Of a stretch of 64,000 nt of DNA, positions 36,844 through 45,476 are shown piece after piece. Position numbers and translations under genes: made by a program. The stretch spans positions 1,736,001 through 1,800,000 of the forward strand of contig JADKDD010000001.1 of the NCBI GenBank assembly GCA_016718525.1, in the 5' to 3' direction. The notes beneath the pieces are model-generated. The model was not told the origin of the DNA and searched no databases. It saw only the letters and a list, made by a program, of their open reading frames with translations. The stretch comes from Rhodocyclaceae bacterium (GTDB lineage Bacteria; Pseudomonadota; Gammaproteobacteria; Burkholderiales; Rhodocyclaceae). Each line of letters opens with the position of its first letter. The stretch's first letter is position 1.

Positions 36844-37629
36844 ATGACAAAACAGCCCAAACTTCCCCCAGTGTTCATCTCACACGGTTCACCGATGCTG
36901 GCAATCGACGCAGGCGCTTCAATTCCTGCCTGGATTGCATTGGCAGAAGCTTTGCCACGCCCACGCGCAGTTCTTGCGGTGTCCGCACACTGGACAACAA
37001 CCTCGCCTGCCGTCAGTGCAGCGGCAACGCCTGAGACGGTTCATGACTTCTACGGCTTTCCGCCTGCACTTTACGACATTCGCTACCCTGCCCCCGGCGC
37101 ACTATTTCTGGTGGATGAAGTTGCTGAATTGGTTCCCGGTATCGGCGTCGATGAACAACGCGGCCTGGATCACGGCGCATGGATGCCGTTACGCTGGATG
37201 TATCCACAAGCAAATGTTCCGGTAATTCAACTTGCGGTGATGCCCAACCAATCGCCCGAATTTCATTTTCGACTTGGCCAACAAATCGCGCCGTTGTTGT
37301 CCACCGGCACTTTGATTTTGGCTTCCGGCGGTCTGGTACACAATTTACGCGACCTGGTGTTTGACGCGCCGGAAAATTCAGCAAAGCCCTATGCACGGGA
37401 ATTCTGCGATTGGTTTGTTGACCGCTTGGAAAGCCGTGACTTACCGGCATTACTTGACTACCGCCGACAGGCACCGAATGCGGCGCTAGCACATCCGACC
37501 GAAGAGCACCTGCTGCCAGTATTCGTGGCACTCGGCGCTGCCGGAGCAACGTACACCTTGCGCACTGTTTATCAAGGCTTCACGCTCGGTACGCTGGCAA
37601 TGGATTGTTTCGCTTTTGACGCGAACTAG
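36844..37629 (+). CDS. Extradiol ring-cleavage dioxygenase, DODA/YgiD family
   Basis: 261 aa. Zn/Fe-dependent class III extradiol dioxygenase-like protein. Metal and active-site His blocks: FISHGSPMLAID, VSAHWTT, GLDHGAWMPLRWMYP and ASGGLVHNLRDL. This set is that of the YgiD/LigB-like 4,5-DOPA dioxygenase family. Substrate in bacteria is unsettled. Stands between a membrane-protein gene and the oxidase operon. No strong Shine-Dalgarno is seen before ATG 36844. Confidence 0.9.
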   Translation: MTKQPKLPPVFISHGSPMLAIDAGASIPAWIALAEALPRPRAVLAVSAHWTTTSPAVSAAATPETVHDFYGFPPALYDIRYPAPGALFLVDEVAELVPGIGVDEQRGLDHGAWMPLRWMYPQANVPVIQLAVMPNQSPEFHFRLGQQIAPLLSTGTLILASGGLVHNLRDLVFDAPENSAKPYAREFCDWFVDRLESRDLPALLDYRRQAPNAALAHPTEEHLLPVFVALGAAGATYTLRTVYQGFTLGTLAMDCFAFDAN

Positions 37630-37646
37630 AAAAGGTGAAGTCGCTT

Positions 37647-37674
37647 GCCAGTTGGTGCTGACAGGACGCCGTCA
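37647..37674 (+). repeat. Dispersed repeat copy, intergenic
   Basis: GCCAGTTGGTGCTGACAG followed by GACGCCGTCA. Exact core. Lies 18 nt after the DODA-family stop and about 48 nt before the next gene. Confidence 0.8.
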
Positions 37675-37721
37675 TGATTTCCCCCGCTACAATCCAAGCT
37701 TATAAAACATAGGAGCATCCG

Positions 37722-39350
37722 ATGCGACGATGGAATGGTTGGGGCGATGACGCCACGATAGCAACGCTCAACCCGCAAGCATTGACGATGTTGGCAGAAT
37801 TGGCGGGGAAGCCGGTCGCTGCGCAGCCGGTGGATGCGAGTCATGATCACTTCCTGACTGCGGTTCCTGCACCACGATTACCAGCGCATCCCCTGATCAC
37901 GACCGATGCCGCAGAACGCTTCAAAGTCGCATTGGGCGAGAGCTTTCCGGATTTACTTCGCCGACGCAGTGGCACGGTGCCGCCAATGCCCGATGGCGTA
38001 GCCTTCCCTGAGACGAGCGCGCAAGTGCGTGAATTGCTTGATGCGGCGCAAGCGAACAACTGGATTGTTATCCCGTTTGCCGGCGGGACCAGTGTGGCCG
38101 GGCATCTGGATTGTCCGGTCAGTGAGCGCCCGGTGCTATCGATCAATCTCACGCGGATGAATCGCCTGTTGCATCTGGATACGCAAAGCCAGCTTGCGAC
38201 CTTTGGCGCTGGCACATCGGGCCCTTTGGTCGAAGCACAGTTACGCGCACAAGGTTACACGTTGGGGCATTTTCCGCAGTCATTTGAGTACTCCACCGTC
38301 GGCGGTTGGGTTGTCACACGCTCAAGTGGTCAGCAGTCCCTGCGTTACGGACGCATCGAACAAATGTTTGCGGGTGGAAAACTCGAAGCACCCATTGGAA
38401 CCATGGAAATTCCAACATTTCCGGCATCATCTGCCGGACCCGATTTGCGTGAAATGGTATTGGGATCGGAAGCGCGCCTGGGTGTGTTGACCGAAGTCAC
38501 CGTGCGCGTCACTAAACTCGCTGAACACGAAAGTTTTCATGCGATTTTTCTGCCGGATTGGGATGCTGCCGAAGCGGCAGTGCGTGGGCTGGTGCAAATG
38601 AAATTGCCACTCTCCATGCTGCGGCTCTCCAATGCCAATGAAACCTTCACCAATCTTTCGATGGCCGGACATGCTGGATTCATCGGGTGGATAGAGCGCT
38701 ATCTGGCGTGGCGAGGCTGTGGTGACGGCAAGTGTTGGCTTACACTCGGCATCACAGGTGACAAACGCACGACTGCGAACGCACTCAAAGTGGCGCGGGC
38801 TCACCTGGCCAAATTCGGCGCGGTTTGTGTTCCGGTTCTGGGGCCGAAATGGGCGGAGAACCGCTTCAAAGGTCCCTACATGCGAAATGCTCTGTGGGAA
38901 CACGGCTACTCCGCCGACACAATAGAAACCGCCGTCGACTGGCCGCAGGTGAGAAACTTGATGAACTCGATGGAACAAGCCGCACGCGATGCGTTTGGCG
39001 GCTATGGAGAAAAGGTGCATGCATTTACTCACCTGTCGCATCTCTATCCGCAAGGCAGCAGTATTTATTCCACGTTCGTTTGGGCAACCGCCCCTGGGGG
39101 ATTTGCGCCAAATCATGAACGTTGGCTGCGCTACAAAACCGCCGTGTCGGCGGCCATCCTGGCGCATGGCGGCACTGCGAGCCATCAGCATGGAATCGGT
39201 CGCGATCATGCCGCCAGCATGGCCATGGAAAAGGGACCGCTCGCAATGAATGCTTTGGCGCAGTTGTGCCGGTACTTCGATCCCAAGCGAATCATGAACC
39301 CGGGGAAGTTGCTGACCGATCTTGGTCAGCGCGAGCAATGGCTGAACTAA
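37722..39350 (+). CDS. FAD-linked oxidase, alkyl-DHAP synthase-like
   Basis: 542 aa. Starts MRRWNGWGDD, the beginning typical of bacterial alkyldihydroxyacetonephosphate synthase-like proteins. The FAD-binding type 4 (VAO/PCMH) domain is at VIPFAGGTSVAGHLDCP and FPQSFEYSTVGGWVVTRSSGQ. The C-terminus has the catalytic-type HQHGIGRDHA (GTASHQHGIGRDH) and FDPKRIMNPGKLL. AGGAG precedes the ATG. It heads an operon with glpD and an FGGY kinase, which also act on C3 phosphates. True ether-lipid synthase activity versus D-lactate/glycolate-type oxidation cannot be told from sequence. Confidence 0.82.
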   Translation: MRRWNGWGDDATIATLNPQALTMLAELAGKPVAAQPVDASHDHFLTAVPAPRLPAHPLITTDAAERFKVALGESFPDLLRRRSGTVPPMPDGVAFPETSAQVRELLDAAQANNWIVIPFAGGTSVAGHLDCPVSERPVLSINLTRMNRLLHLDTQSQLATFGAGTSGPLVEAQLRAQGYTLGHFPQSFEYSTVGGWVVTRSSGQQSLRYGRIEQMFAGGKLEAPIGTMEIPTFPASSAGPDLREMVLGSEARLGVLTEVTVRVTKLAEHESFHAIFLPDWDAAEAAVRGLVQMKLPLSMLRLSNANETFTNLSMAGHAGFIGWIERYLAWRGCGDGKCWLTLGITGDKRTTANALKVARAHLAKFGAVCVPVLGPKWAENRFKGPYMRNALWEHGYSADTIETAVDWPQVRNLMNSMEQAARDAFGGYGEKVHAFTHLSHLYPQGSSIYSTFVWATAPGGFAPNHERWLRYKTAVSAAILAHGGTASHQHGIGRDHAASMAMEKGPLAMNALAQLCRYFDPKRIMNPGKLLTDLGQREQWLN

Positions 39351-39358
39351 AAGGACGC

Positions 39359-40924
39359 ATGTCACGGGCCGACAATCTGGCGCGGCTCGCTGGCCAGCAA
39401 TGGGATGTGCTCATCGTCGGTGGCGGCATCAGCGGCGCCGGTGTGCTGCGCGAGGCGACACGCCGCGGTTGGCGCGCCGCGTTGATCGAACAGCGCGATT
39501 TTGCCTGGGGTACATCAAGCCGCTCGTCCAAACTCGTTCACGGCGGCTTGCGCTATCTCAAGGAAGGACAGTTTGGTTTGACGCTCCATTCGGTACGCGA
39601 ACGCGATCGCCTGATGCGTGAAGCACCTGATCTGATTGAGCCGCAGAGTTTCCTGTTCGCCAATTGCAGCGGTCGAAAGCCCGGGCGCCATGTGTTCATG
39701 ATGGGGCTGGCGATTTACGACCGGATGGCCAAAGGCCAACGCAAAAGCCGCTACCATGGTGCCAACGCCACGCGCATGCTGGCACCCGGTATCGGACCGG
39801 CCGACATGGTCGGCGGCATCACCTATGTCGACGCCAAGACCGACGATGCGCGCCTGGTCTGGCGGGTGCTGGCAGAGGCGACAAACGAGCATGGACTGGC
39901 GCTGAATTACGTCTCGGCGCAATCACCAATTTTCAGTGACGCCGCAAACAAGAAAGTCATTGGCCTCAATGTCGAGGATGTGGAAACAGGCACTCGCTAC
40001 GAGATCAAGGCGAAGGCCGTGGTCAACGCCACCGGCGCCTGGGCCGATGGATTGCGTGGTGCCGTCAGCGGCAAGCCGATGTTGCGCCCATTGCGCGGCA
40101 GTCATTTGGTGATTCCGTTTTGGCGCTTGCCTGTGGCGCAGGCGATTAGTTTGATACACCCCACCGACGGACGTCCGGTATTTTTCTATCCGTGGGAAGG
40201 CATCACGCTGGTCGGCACGACCGATCTTGATCATCGTGACGATTTACAAACTGAAGCCGGGATTACGAAAGGCGAAGTCGACTATCTGCTGTTGGCAGTC
40301 AATGACCAGTTCCCCGGCCTTGCGATTACCGCCAAGGATATTTCGGCGACTTTTGCCGGCGTACGGCCAGTGATCGATGATGGCAGCGGCGATCCGTCCA
40401 GCGCCGGGCGCGATCATGTGGTGCTCGACGAAGCTGGAATGATCACGTTGACTGGCGGCAAGCTGACGACCTTTCGACTCATGGCAGAAGACGCCTTGGC
40501 ACTTGCCGCACCGCACCTTGGCAAAGCATTTGCCCGCATAGACGCCCCGGTTTTCAGACCGGCTTCGGCAATGAACCCGCGCTGGCATCCGGTAGCGCGC
40601 TTCCGCCTGAGTTCGCGTTACGGTGCCGATGCGGCGACGCTCGCGGAAGGAGCCGCCAATGCCGACTTCGACACCATTCCGGGCACCACGATCATGTGGT
40701 TGGAGCTTGCTGTCGCCGCACGAGACGAAGTGATCGTGCATCTTGATGATCTGTTGCTGCGACGAACACGCCTGGGAATTTTGTTGCCGCGTGGCGGACT
40801 TGATCATTTGAATCGGATTAGTGAAATAGTGCGGCCTGTATTGGCCTGGACCGACGAGCGCTGGCAAAGCGAAGTTGAGCGTTATCGCTCGATCATCGCG
40901 ACGTATTACGGGCTGCCAAAATGA
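39359..40924 (+). CDS. glpD: FAD-dependent glycerol-3-phosphate dehydrogenase
   Basis: Membrane-associated quinone-linked oxidation of glycerol 3-phosphate to DHAP. 521 aa from ATG 39359 (MSRADNLARLAG), which has AAGGA 5 nt upstream and follows the previous stop by 8 nt; an ATG seven codons earlier is also possible. FAD motif DVLIVGGGISGAGVLREATRRG (in part), then SSRSSKLVHGGLRYLKEG and TGGKLTTFRLMAEDAL are the GlpD signatures. A family member other than the classical GlpD is possible given the neighbours. Stop overlaps the kinase start by 4 nt. Confidence 0.88.
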   Translation: MSRADNLARLAGQQWDVLIVGGGISGAGVLREATRRGWRAALIEQRDFAWGTSSRSSKLVHGGLRYLKEGQFGLTLHSVRERDRLMREAPDLIEPQSFLFANCSGRKPGRHVFMMGLAIYDRMAKGQRKSRYHGANATRMLAPGIGPADMVGGITYVDAKTDDARLVWRVLAEATNEHGLALNYVSAQSPIFSDAANKKVIGLNVEDVETGTRYEIKAKAVVNATGAWADGLRGAVSGKPMLRPLRGSHLVIPFWRLPVAQAISLIHPTDGRPVFFYPWEGITLVGTTDLDHRDDLQTEAGITKGEVDYLLLAVNDQFPGLAITAKDISATFAGVRPVIDDGSGDPSSAGRDHVVLDEAGMITLTGGKLTTFRLMAEDALALAAPHLGKAFARIDAPVFRPASAMNPRWHPVARFRLSSRYGADAATLAEGAANADFDTIPGTTIMWLELAVAARDEVIVHLDDLLLRRTRLGILLPRGGLDHLNRISEIVRPVLAWTDERWQSEVERYRSIIATYYGLPK

Positions 40925-42498
40925 GGATGGAAAATCAGGCGGATTACCTGTTGGCCATCGACAATGGAACGCAAAGCGTCCGTGCGTTGCTGTTCGACCC
41001 GCAAGGCAATCTGGTCGACAAAACGCAAGTGATGATGACAACCTACACGTCACCGCAACTAGGCTGGGTTGAAAATGACCCCGAAGATTTCTGGCGTGCA
41101 TTGTGCAAGGCATGCAACGCACTTTGGGCCAAGACGGCGGTGCCAAAAAGCGCCATTCGCTGCGTCACTATTACGACGCAACGCGCCACGGTGATCAACC
41201 TGGACAAGGCCGGCCAGCCGCTGCGCCCGGCCATTATCTGGATGGATCAACGCCGTGCTACATCGAAATTGCGCCTGCCGTGGTACTGGAACGCGTTGTT
41301 TCGTGTCATTGGCATGACCGAGACGATCAAGTATTTTCATGCGGAAGCCGAAGCCAGCTGGATCGCGCAAAACCAGCCGGAGATTTGGGCAAAGACAGAA
41401 AAGTACCTGCTGCTTTCGGGCTATCTCAATTACCGCTTTACCGGCCGATTTGTCGACTCGGTCGCCAGCCAGGTTGGCTACCTGCCCTTCGACTACAAGG
41501 CCGGCAATTGGGCGGCAGCAAGCGATTGGAAATGGCAAAGCCTGCCGATAACACGTTCAATGTTGCCTGATCTGGTGGCTCCGGGCGAACCGCTCGGCAA
41601 AGTCAGTGCGGCGGCATCGCGAGACACTGGAATTCCCGAAGGACTACCGGTGATTGCCGGTGCAGCCGACAAAGCCTGCGAAGTCATCGGTGCGGGATGT
41701 CTGACGCCGGAGATTGCCTGCCTGTCTTTTGGCACTGCCGCGACGATCAACACGACAACACCAAAGTACTTTGAGGCAACGCCATTTATCCCGCCTTATC
41801 CAGCTGCAATCCCGCATCACTACAACACCGAAGTGCAAATCACGCGCGGCTTTTGGATGGTGAATTGGTTCAAGGAGCAATTTGGTCAACACGAAAAGGC
41901 ACGTGCCGAACAGCTCGGTGTTGCACCGGAAAGCTTGTTCGACGAATTGGTCAGCGCGGTGCCACCCGGTGCGATGGGCTTGATGCTGCAACCATTCTGG
42001 AACCCGGGCGTGCGCACGCCCGGCCCCGAGGCCAAAGGCGCCATCATCGGTTTCGGCGATGTACATACTCGCGCCCACATTTACCGGGCAATCATCGAAG
42101 GACTGACCTACGCCCTGCGCGAAGGCAAAGAGCGAATTGAAAAGCGTGGCGGTGCAAAAATCACGCGCGTGCGTGTGTCCGGTGGCGGTTCGCAAAGTGA
42201 TGCCGCGATGCAGATCACCGCAAACATATTCAACCTTCCCAGCGAACGCCCGCACTTATACGAGACCAGCGGCCTCGGTGCAGCTATTTTGGGTGCGGTT
42301 GGTGGCGGGCTGCACCCTGATTTCCCTACCGCACTGAAGGCCATGACGCGTGTTGGCCAAGTGTTCCTGCCGGACCCTCAGCACGTGAATACATACGAGC
42401 AGTTGTATCGCAAGGTGTATTGCAAGATGTACCAACGCTTGCAGCCGCTGTATCACGACATTCGCGAAATTACCGGTTATCCGAATGCCGTTGACTGA
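40921..42498 (+). CDS. FGGY-family carbohydrate kinase
   Basis: 525 aa. ATP-dependent sugar or polyol kinase of the actin/hexokinase fold. LLAIDNGTQSVRALLFD is the phosphate 1 motif, AIIWMDQR the FGGY pair-binding region, VIAGAADKACEVIGAG and RVSGGGSQSDAAMQITANI the second signature. Neither the glycerol kinase nor the xylulokinase hallmark set is complete, so the substrate is left open. Between glpD (4-nt overlap) and the phosphoribosyltransferase gene (14-nt overlap), a glycerol-like or other C3-C5 polyol is plausible. Confidence 0.85.
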   Translation: MRMENQADYLLAIDNGTQSVRALLFDPQGNLVDKTQVMMTTYTSPQLGWVENDPEDFWRALCKACNALWAKTAVPKSAIRCVTITTQRATVINLDKAGQPLRPAIIWMDQRRATSKLRLPWYWNALFRVIGMTETIKYFHAEAEASWIAQNQPEIWAKTEKYLLLSGYLNYRFTGRFVDSVASQVGYLPFDYKAGNWAAASDWKWQSLPITRSMLPDLVAPGEPLGKVSAAASRDTGIPEGLPVIAGAADKACEVIGAGCLTPEIACLSFGTAATINTTTPKYFEATPFIPPYPAAIPHHYNTEVQITRGFWMVNWFKEQFGQHEKARAEQLGVAPESLFDELVSAVPPGAMGLMLQPFWNPGVRTPGPEAKGAIIGFGDVHTRAHIYRAIIEGLTYALREGKERIEKRGGAKITRVRVSGGGSQSDAAMQITANIFNLPSERPHLYETSGLGAAILGAVGGGLHPDFPTALKAMTRVGQVFLPDPQHVNTYEQLYRKVYCKMYQRLQPLYHDIREITGYPNAVD

Positions 42499-42994
42499 GG
42501 ATGGCCGTCACTTGCGGGTCAATGACAGTGAGTACTCCTCACTCGTCGAGGCGCTCGCACGCAAAGTGCGTCAGTCCGCGTGGAAATTCGACATAGTGTT
42601 GTGCCTTGCGCGCGGCGGTTTGCGTCCCGGCGATGTCTTGTCACGAATTTTCGACAAGCCGTTGGCGGTGCTCTCGACCAGCTCATACCGCGCGGCAGCT
42701 GGAACCGTGCAGGGCCGACTGGAGATTGCGCCTCAAATCAGCTGCGCCAGCTGCAATATTGCCGGCCGCGTACTGCTGGTCGACGACATGGTCGACTCTG
42801 GCGAAACCTTGCGCGCTGTTGTGCAATGGTTGGCGGTGCAACATCCCGAGATTACGGAACTTCGCAGCGCCGTGATTTGGCAAAAAGCGATCTCGACTTT
42901 CGTACCGGAATACGTCGTTGAATTCCTGCCGACCAGTCCCTGGATACATCAACCGTTTGAGAAATATGATGGGATGAATGTCCAGGATTTGTAA
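42485..42994 (+). CDS. Phosphoribosyltransferase
   Basis: 169 aa. PRPP-binding loop VLLVDDMVDSGETL (two acidic residues then D-SG-T) and LCLARGGLRPGDVLSR near the N-terminus match the type I phosphoribosyltransferase fold, closest in style to Gpt/xanthine-guanine enzymes. C-terminal PTSPWIHQPFEKYD also fits. ATG 42485 lies inside the kinase gene, so it is coupled to it. Purine salvage is the expected role; why it sits in a glycerol-phosphate operon is unclear. Confidence 0.82.
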   Translation: MPLTEDGRHLRVNDSEYSSLVEALARKVRQSAWKFDIVLCLARGGLRPGDVLSRIFDKPLAVLSTSSYRAAAGTVQGRLEIAPQISCASCNIAGRVLLVDDMVDSGETLRAVVQWLAVQHPEITELRSAVIWQKAISTFVPEYVVEFLPTSPWIHQPFEKYDGMNVQDL

Positions 42995-42999
42995 ATCTT

Positions 43000-43075
43000 G
43001 TCAGTTGGTGCTGGTGGGACGCTGCATGGCGGAACGTCCGCTTCGCGGAGCGCCAGCGGCGTTGCGTACTGCGTC
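43000..43075 (+). repeat. Long-form dispersed repeat, intergenic
   Basis: Begins GTCAGTTGGTGCTGG with the exact core, then GGACG and a bulged hairpin: GCT (43021-43023), GGCG (43028-43031), TCCGC (43037-43041), loop TTC, GCGGA (43045-43049), CGCC (43051-43054), AGC (43055-43057). Lies between the phosphoribosyltransferase stop and the lipoprotein gene. About 1.1 kb upstream of the Y1 transposase unit. Confidence 0.85.
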
Positions 43076-43128
43076 CACGCCCAACGCGACGTTAATTCAA
43101 CAAATGAAACACCTTGGGAGATCGCCGC

Positions 43129-44028
43129 ATGAAAAGTCACCTAAAAGTCAGCTTGTTTGCATTTGCTTTCGCCGCGCTCGCGGGCTGTGCGGGTGGCCAG
43201 ATGCGTACTGCGCAAACTGCGCCATCCCCAACCGACCCGGCGGACATGACGCCGGTACAGCGCTATCACGCAGGCAAAGCACTGTGGGATGAAAAGTGCA
43301 GCACGGTGGCGGGGGAAAAGATTTATCGAACTGTCGAGGACGTGGAGGTGGTTTTGTTGATGAAGGTACGACACAAAGCGGGTGACAGGGAATGGGCCGA
43401 TCCGTTGTGGCCGGGGGCGGCGTTTGCGCAGGAAGGAACCGATGATCACTACATCACGGGCTTCCTAGGATATGAGCACGCACCTGGCATTGGACCTACT
43501 GGGAAATTGGGTACCGTGACTCCAAGCAATCGCGGATACATCGCGCCTGATCGCCGTAACAGTAACCTTCCGGGTTATCGCTGGGTCGATGTTATTGACG
43601 AAAAGGATGGCAAACGCTGGCGGTATTCGGGCTCGGTCAAGGTAACTGGGCAAATGGATACGAGCGCGATTGGTGTCAAGAAATTGCTTGAGCGCGAACC
43701 CAATCACGACCTCAATGTCTATCGATGGACGCTCGATAAAACCCCAGCCCCCGACCCCGCCCCACGCTACGGCGTCACGTTTGAAGACCATGTGATTCCC
43801 GAAGAGCGAATTCTTGGCGTGGCCAGTAGCACGGTCAAAGTCATTGACCTAAAAACCAATGAACTGATGGGCGAGCTAACGCGCTACGCCGTGCGTGGCG
43901 CGCTGAGTAGAGCCAATCCCAGCCCGTGGCTCACCGCCTATCGCTGTCCCGATCATGCGGTGGGCACCGGAGCCGCTACTCGTAAGTTCGTCGATCAGAT
44001 CCTAGTACCAAAAAAAATGGAGAACTGA
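43129..44028 (+). CDS. Predicted lipoprotein, function unknown
   Basis: 299 aa from ATG 43129 (TGGGAG 8 nt upstream). Signal peptide MKSHLKVSLFAFAFAALAGC with a lipobox (ALAGC), so probably membrane-anchored after cleavage at Cys20. The mature part has DPLWPGAAFAQEGTDDHYIT, NSNLPGYRWVDVIDEKDGKR and a basic, Lys-ending C-terminus. I do not recognise the family. The next frame starts 2 nt later and is interrupted by a transposase unit, suggesting a former two-gene module. Confidence 0.75.
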   Translation: MKSHLKVSLFAFAFAALAGCAGGQMRTAQTAPSPTDPADMTPVQRYHAGKALWDEKCSTVAGEKIYRTVEDVEVVLLMKVRHKAGDREWADPLWPGAAFAQEGTDDHYITGFLGYEHAPGIGPTGKLGTVTPSNRGYIAPDRRNSNLPGYRWVDVIDEKDGKRWRYSGSVKVTGQMDTSAIGVKKLLEREPNHDLNVYRWTLDKTPAPDPAPRYGVTFEDHVIPEERILGVASSTVKVIDLKTNELMGELTRYAVRGALSRANPSPWLTAYRCPDHAVGTGAATRKFVDQILVPKKMEN

Positions 44029-44029
44029 A

Positions 44030-44134
44030 ATGCCTACACCTTTGACCATTGCTGACTACCTGAAATTTGCGAATCTCCAACTCGCCGCTGAGTCGCTCTT
44101 CCGTTTCAATGCTACTTTGCCTAGCGCCAATTCG
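44030..44134 (+). pseudogene. 5' remnant of a gene interrupted by the Y1 transposase unit
   Basis: ATG 44030 follows the lipoprotein stop by one base and opens with MPTPLTIADYLKFANLQLAA then ESLFRFNATLPSANS. The frame runs into the transposase unit's left end at 44135. It looks like the start of a real gene coupled to the lipoprotein gene. No convincing continuation is seen after 44919, so the rest has been lost. Confidence 0.5.
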
Positions 44135-44919
44135 TATGGGGTCAGACACGATAAAAATGCTAGTCTTCAGGATCACTTGAACGGACGACTCGCCGATCAC
44201 TATGGCTCGCCTTCCCCGCTACGTCATTCCCGGTCAGCCGCAACACATCATTCAACGTGGCAATAATCGCCAAGCTATTTTTGCCTCTGAAGAAGATTTT
44301 CAGTTCTTCCGGGATGCGATGGTGGCGGCCTCGATCAAACAAGGCTTGACTCTCCACCCCTATCTGTGGATGACCAACCACATACATTTGCTGGCAACGC
44401 CGGGGGCACAGGACAGCATCAGCAAAGTGTTTCAGTCTGTCGGCCGGAAGTATGTTCAATATTTCAATTTCAAACACCGGCGCACCGGCACCTTATGGGA
44501 GGGGCGTTACCGCGCTACGGTGGTCGACAGCGAGCGCTATCTGCTCAGTGTCATGCGCTACATTGAACTGAACCCGGTTCGGGCGGGTATGGTGGTGCAC
44601 CCTCGTGACTACCCATGGTCCAGCTATGTGTACAACGCTGGCGGAACGAATCAGGACAATGTCGAGTGGGTGACGCCGCATCAGGAATACTTGCGCCTCG
44701 GCGGCGGCGTTGAAGATCGGCAAGGTGCCTATCGGCATCTATTTTCCGCTGAGACGCCACAGGGTGATCTCAATGCTATCCGCGAAAGCACGCACAAGGG
44801 CTGGGTGCTGGGAAGTGAACAATTTGTCAGCAAGATCGAAGCGCTAACCAAACGACAGGCAGCATCCAAGGGCGTGGGCCGACCCAAAAAGGACGGTGAT
44901 AATCGTGTCTGACCCTATA
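44135..44919 (+). mobile_element. Y1-transposase unit with 20-bp inverted ends
   Basis: Ends are TATGGGGTCAGACACGATAA (44135-44154) and its near-complement at 44900-44919, matching at 18 of 20 positions. They enclose one Y1-transposase gene, whose stop falls in the right end. Similar GGGGTCAGACAC ends flank such genes in other proteobacteria (from memory). No clear target duplication was found. Confidence 0.75.
44202..44912 (+). CDS. REP-associated tyrosine transposase-like (Y1_Tnp, IS200-like fold)
   Basis: 236 aa. HUH/Y1 single-strand transposase family. MARLPRYVIPGQPQHIIQRG and NNRQAIFASEEDFQFFRD form the N-terminal Y1 region; WMTNHIHLLATP is the HUH metal-binding motif; GTLWEGRYRATVVDSERYLL contains the likely catalytic Tyr; YIELNPVRAGMV and YPWSSY are typical of RAYT-type proteins. 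A basic C-terminal tail (KRQAASKGVGRPKK) may bind DNA. RAYTs are known to associate with REP hairpins. Two long-form hairpin repeats lie on either side (43000, 44977). Confidence 0.88.
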   Translation: MARLPRYVIPGQPQHIIQRGNNRQAIFASEEDFQFFRDAMVAASIKQGLTLHPYLWMTNHIHLLATPGAQDSISKVFQSVGRKYVQYFNFKHRRTGTLWEGRYRATVVDSERYLLSVMRYIELNPVRAGMVVHPRDYPWSSYVYNAGGTNQDNVEWVTPHQEYLRLGGGVEDRQGAYRHLFSAETPQGDLNAIRESTHKGWVLGSEQFVSKIEALTKRQAASKGVGRPKKDGDNRV

Positions 44920-44976
44920 TGCACTGACGAAACAACTACAGAATCAGGAACTACCAGCTACAAGGCGGTCGCGCCA

Positions 44977-45053
44977 AGGACGGCCCTGCATGCCTTGGAC
45001 TCCGCTTCGCGGGGTGGCAGCTCTGCGCCGCAGCGTGTGGCCAGACGCCGTCA
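44977..45053 (+). repeat. Diverged long-form repeat next to the transposase unit
   Basis: Lacks the CAGTTGGTGCTG head but keeps the hairpin: CTGC (44986-44989), TCCGC (45001-45005), loop TTC, GCGGG (45009-45013), GG/GCAG (45016-45020), then ACGCCGTCAA at 45044-45053, the tail of the family. One G-T wobble in the stem. Confidence 0.6.
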
Positions 45054-45066
45054 ATCGAGCGGTAGA

Positions 45067-45476
45067 TTAGACAACCGGCAGAGCAATCTTATCCCGCAAT
45101 GCCATCCAGCCGCGCACCATTCGATACAAGACCCAAATTCCGGTGATCACCACAATAGGTATGGCGATCACTAATCCGACCACGGTTATAGCGGCGATCA
45201 CCGCAACGACAATCCACATGGCAGCAAACCAGAAGGTACGCAACTGCCAACGCCAATGCGATTCGAGCCATGTGCCGCTGACCCGGCTGCGTGTGTAGTA
45301 GTTAATGAACACGGCAATGATTGACGGCCAACTGAATACAAACGCGCCAACGATCGTTGCCGAACTCCAGTACCGGAGATTGCCGAAAAGGCATGCAGCG
45401 CGTACATGATGTGACCCAGCCGGATATTTCTGGCTACATCTTCATTGACAATGCCGGGATTGTGCGTTTCAGTCAT
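45067..45476 (-). pseudogene. DUF4870-like membrane protein, frameshifted
   Basis: ATG at 45476 gives MTETHNPGIVNEDVARNIRL and GHIMYALHAFSAISGTG. The sense then moves to another frame, SSATIVGAFVFSWPSIIAVF then INYYTRSRVSGTWLESHWRW, and on to membrane segments ending ALPVV at 45067. The shift lies near 45372-45385. Joined, it matches the small three-helix DUF4870-type proteins of betaproteobacteria (GTWLESHFRWQ-type motif). Start overlaps the acetyltransferase stop by 4 nt. A single indel, so either a pseudogene or a sequence error. Confidence 0.7.

Noticed and set aside
43114..43128. Five-codon upstream extension of the lipoprotein gene
   Set aside because: ATG 43129 has a properly spaced Shine-Dalgarno sequence and starts the signal peptide directly.
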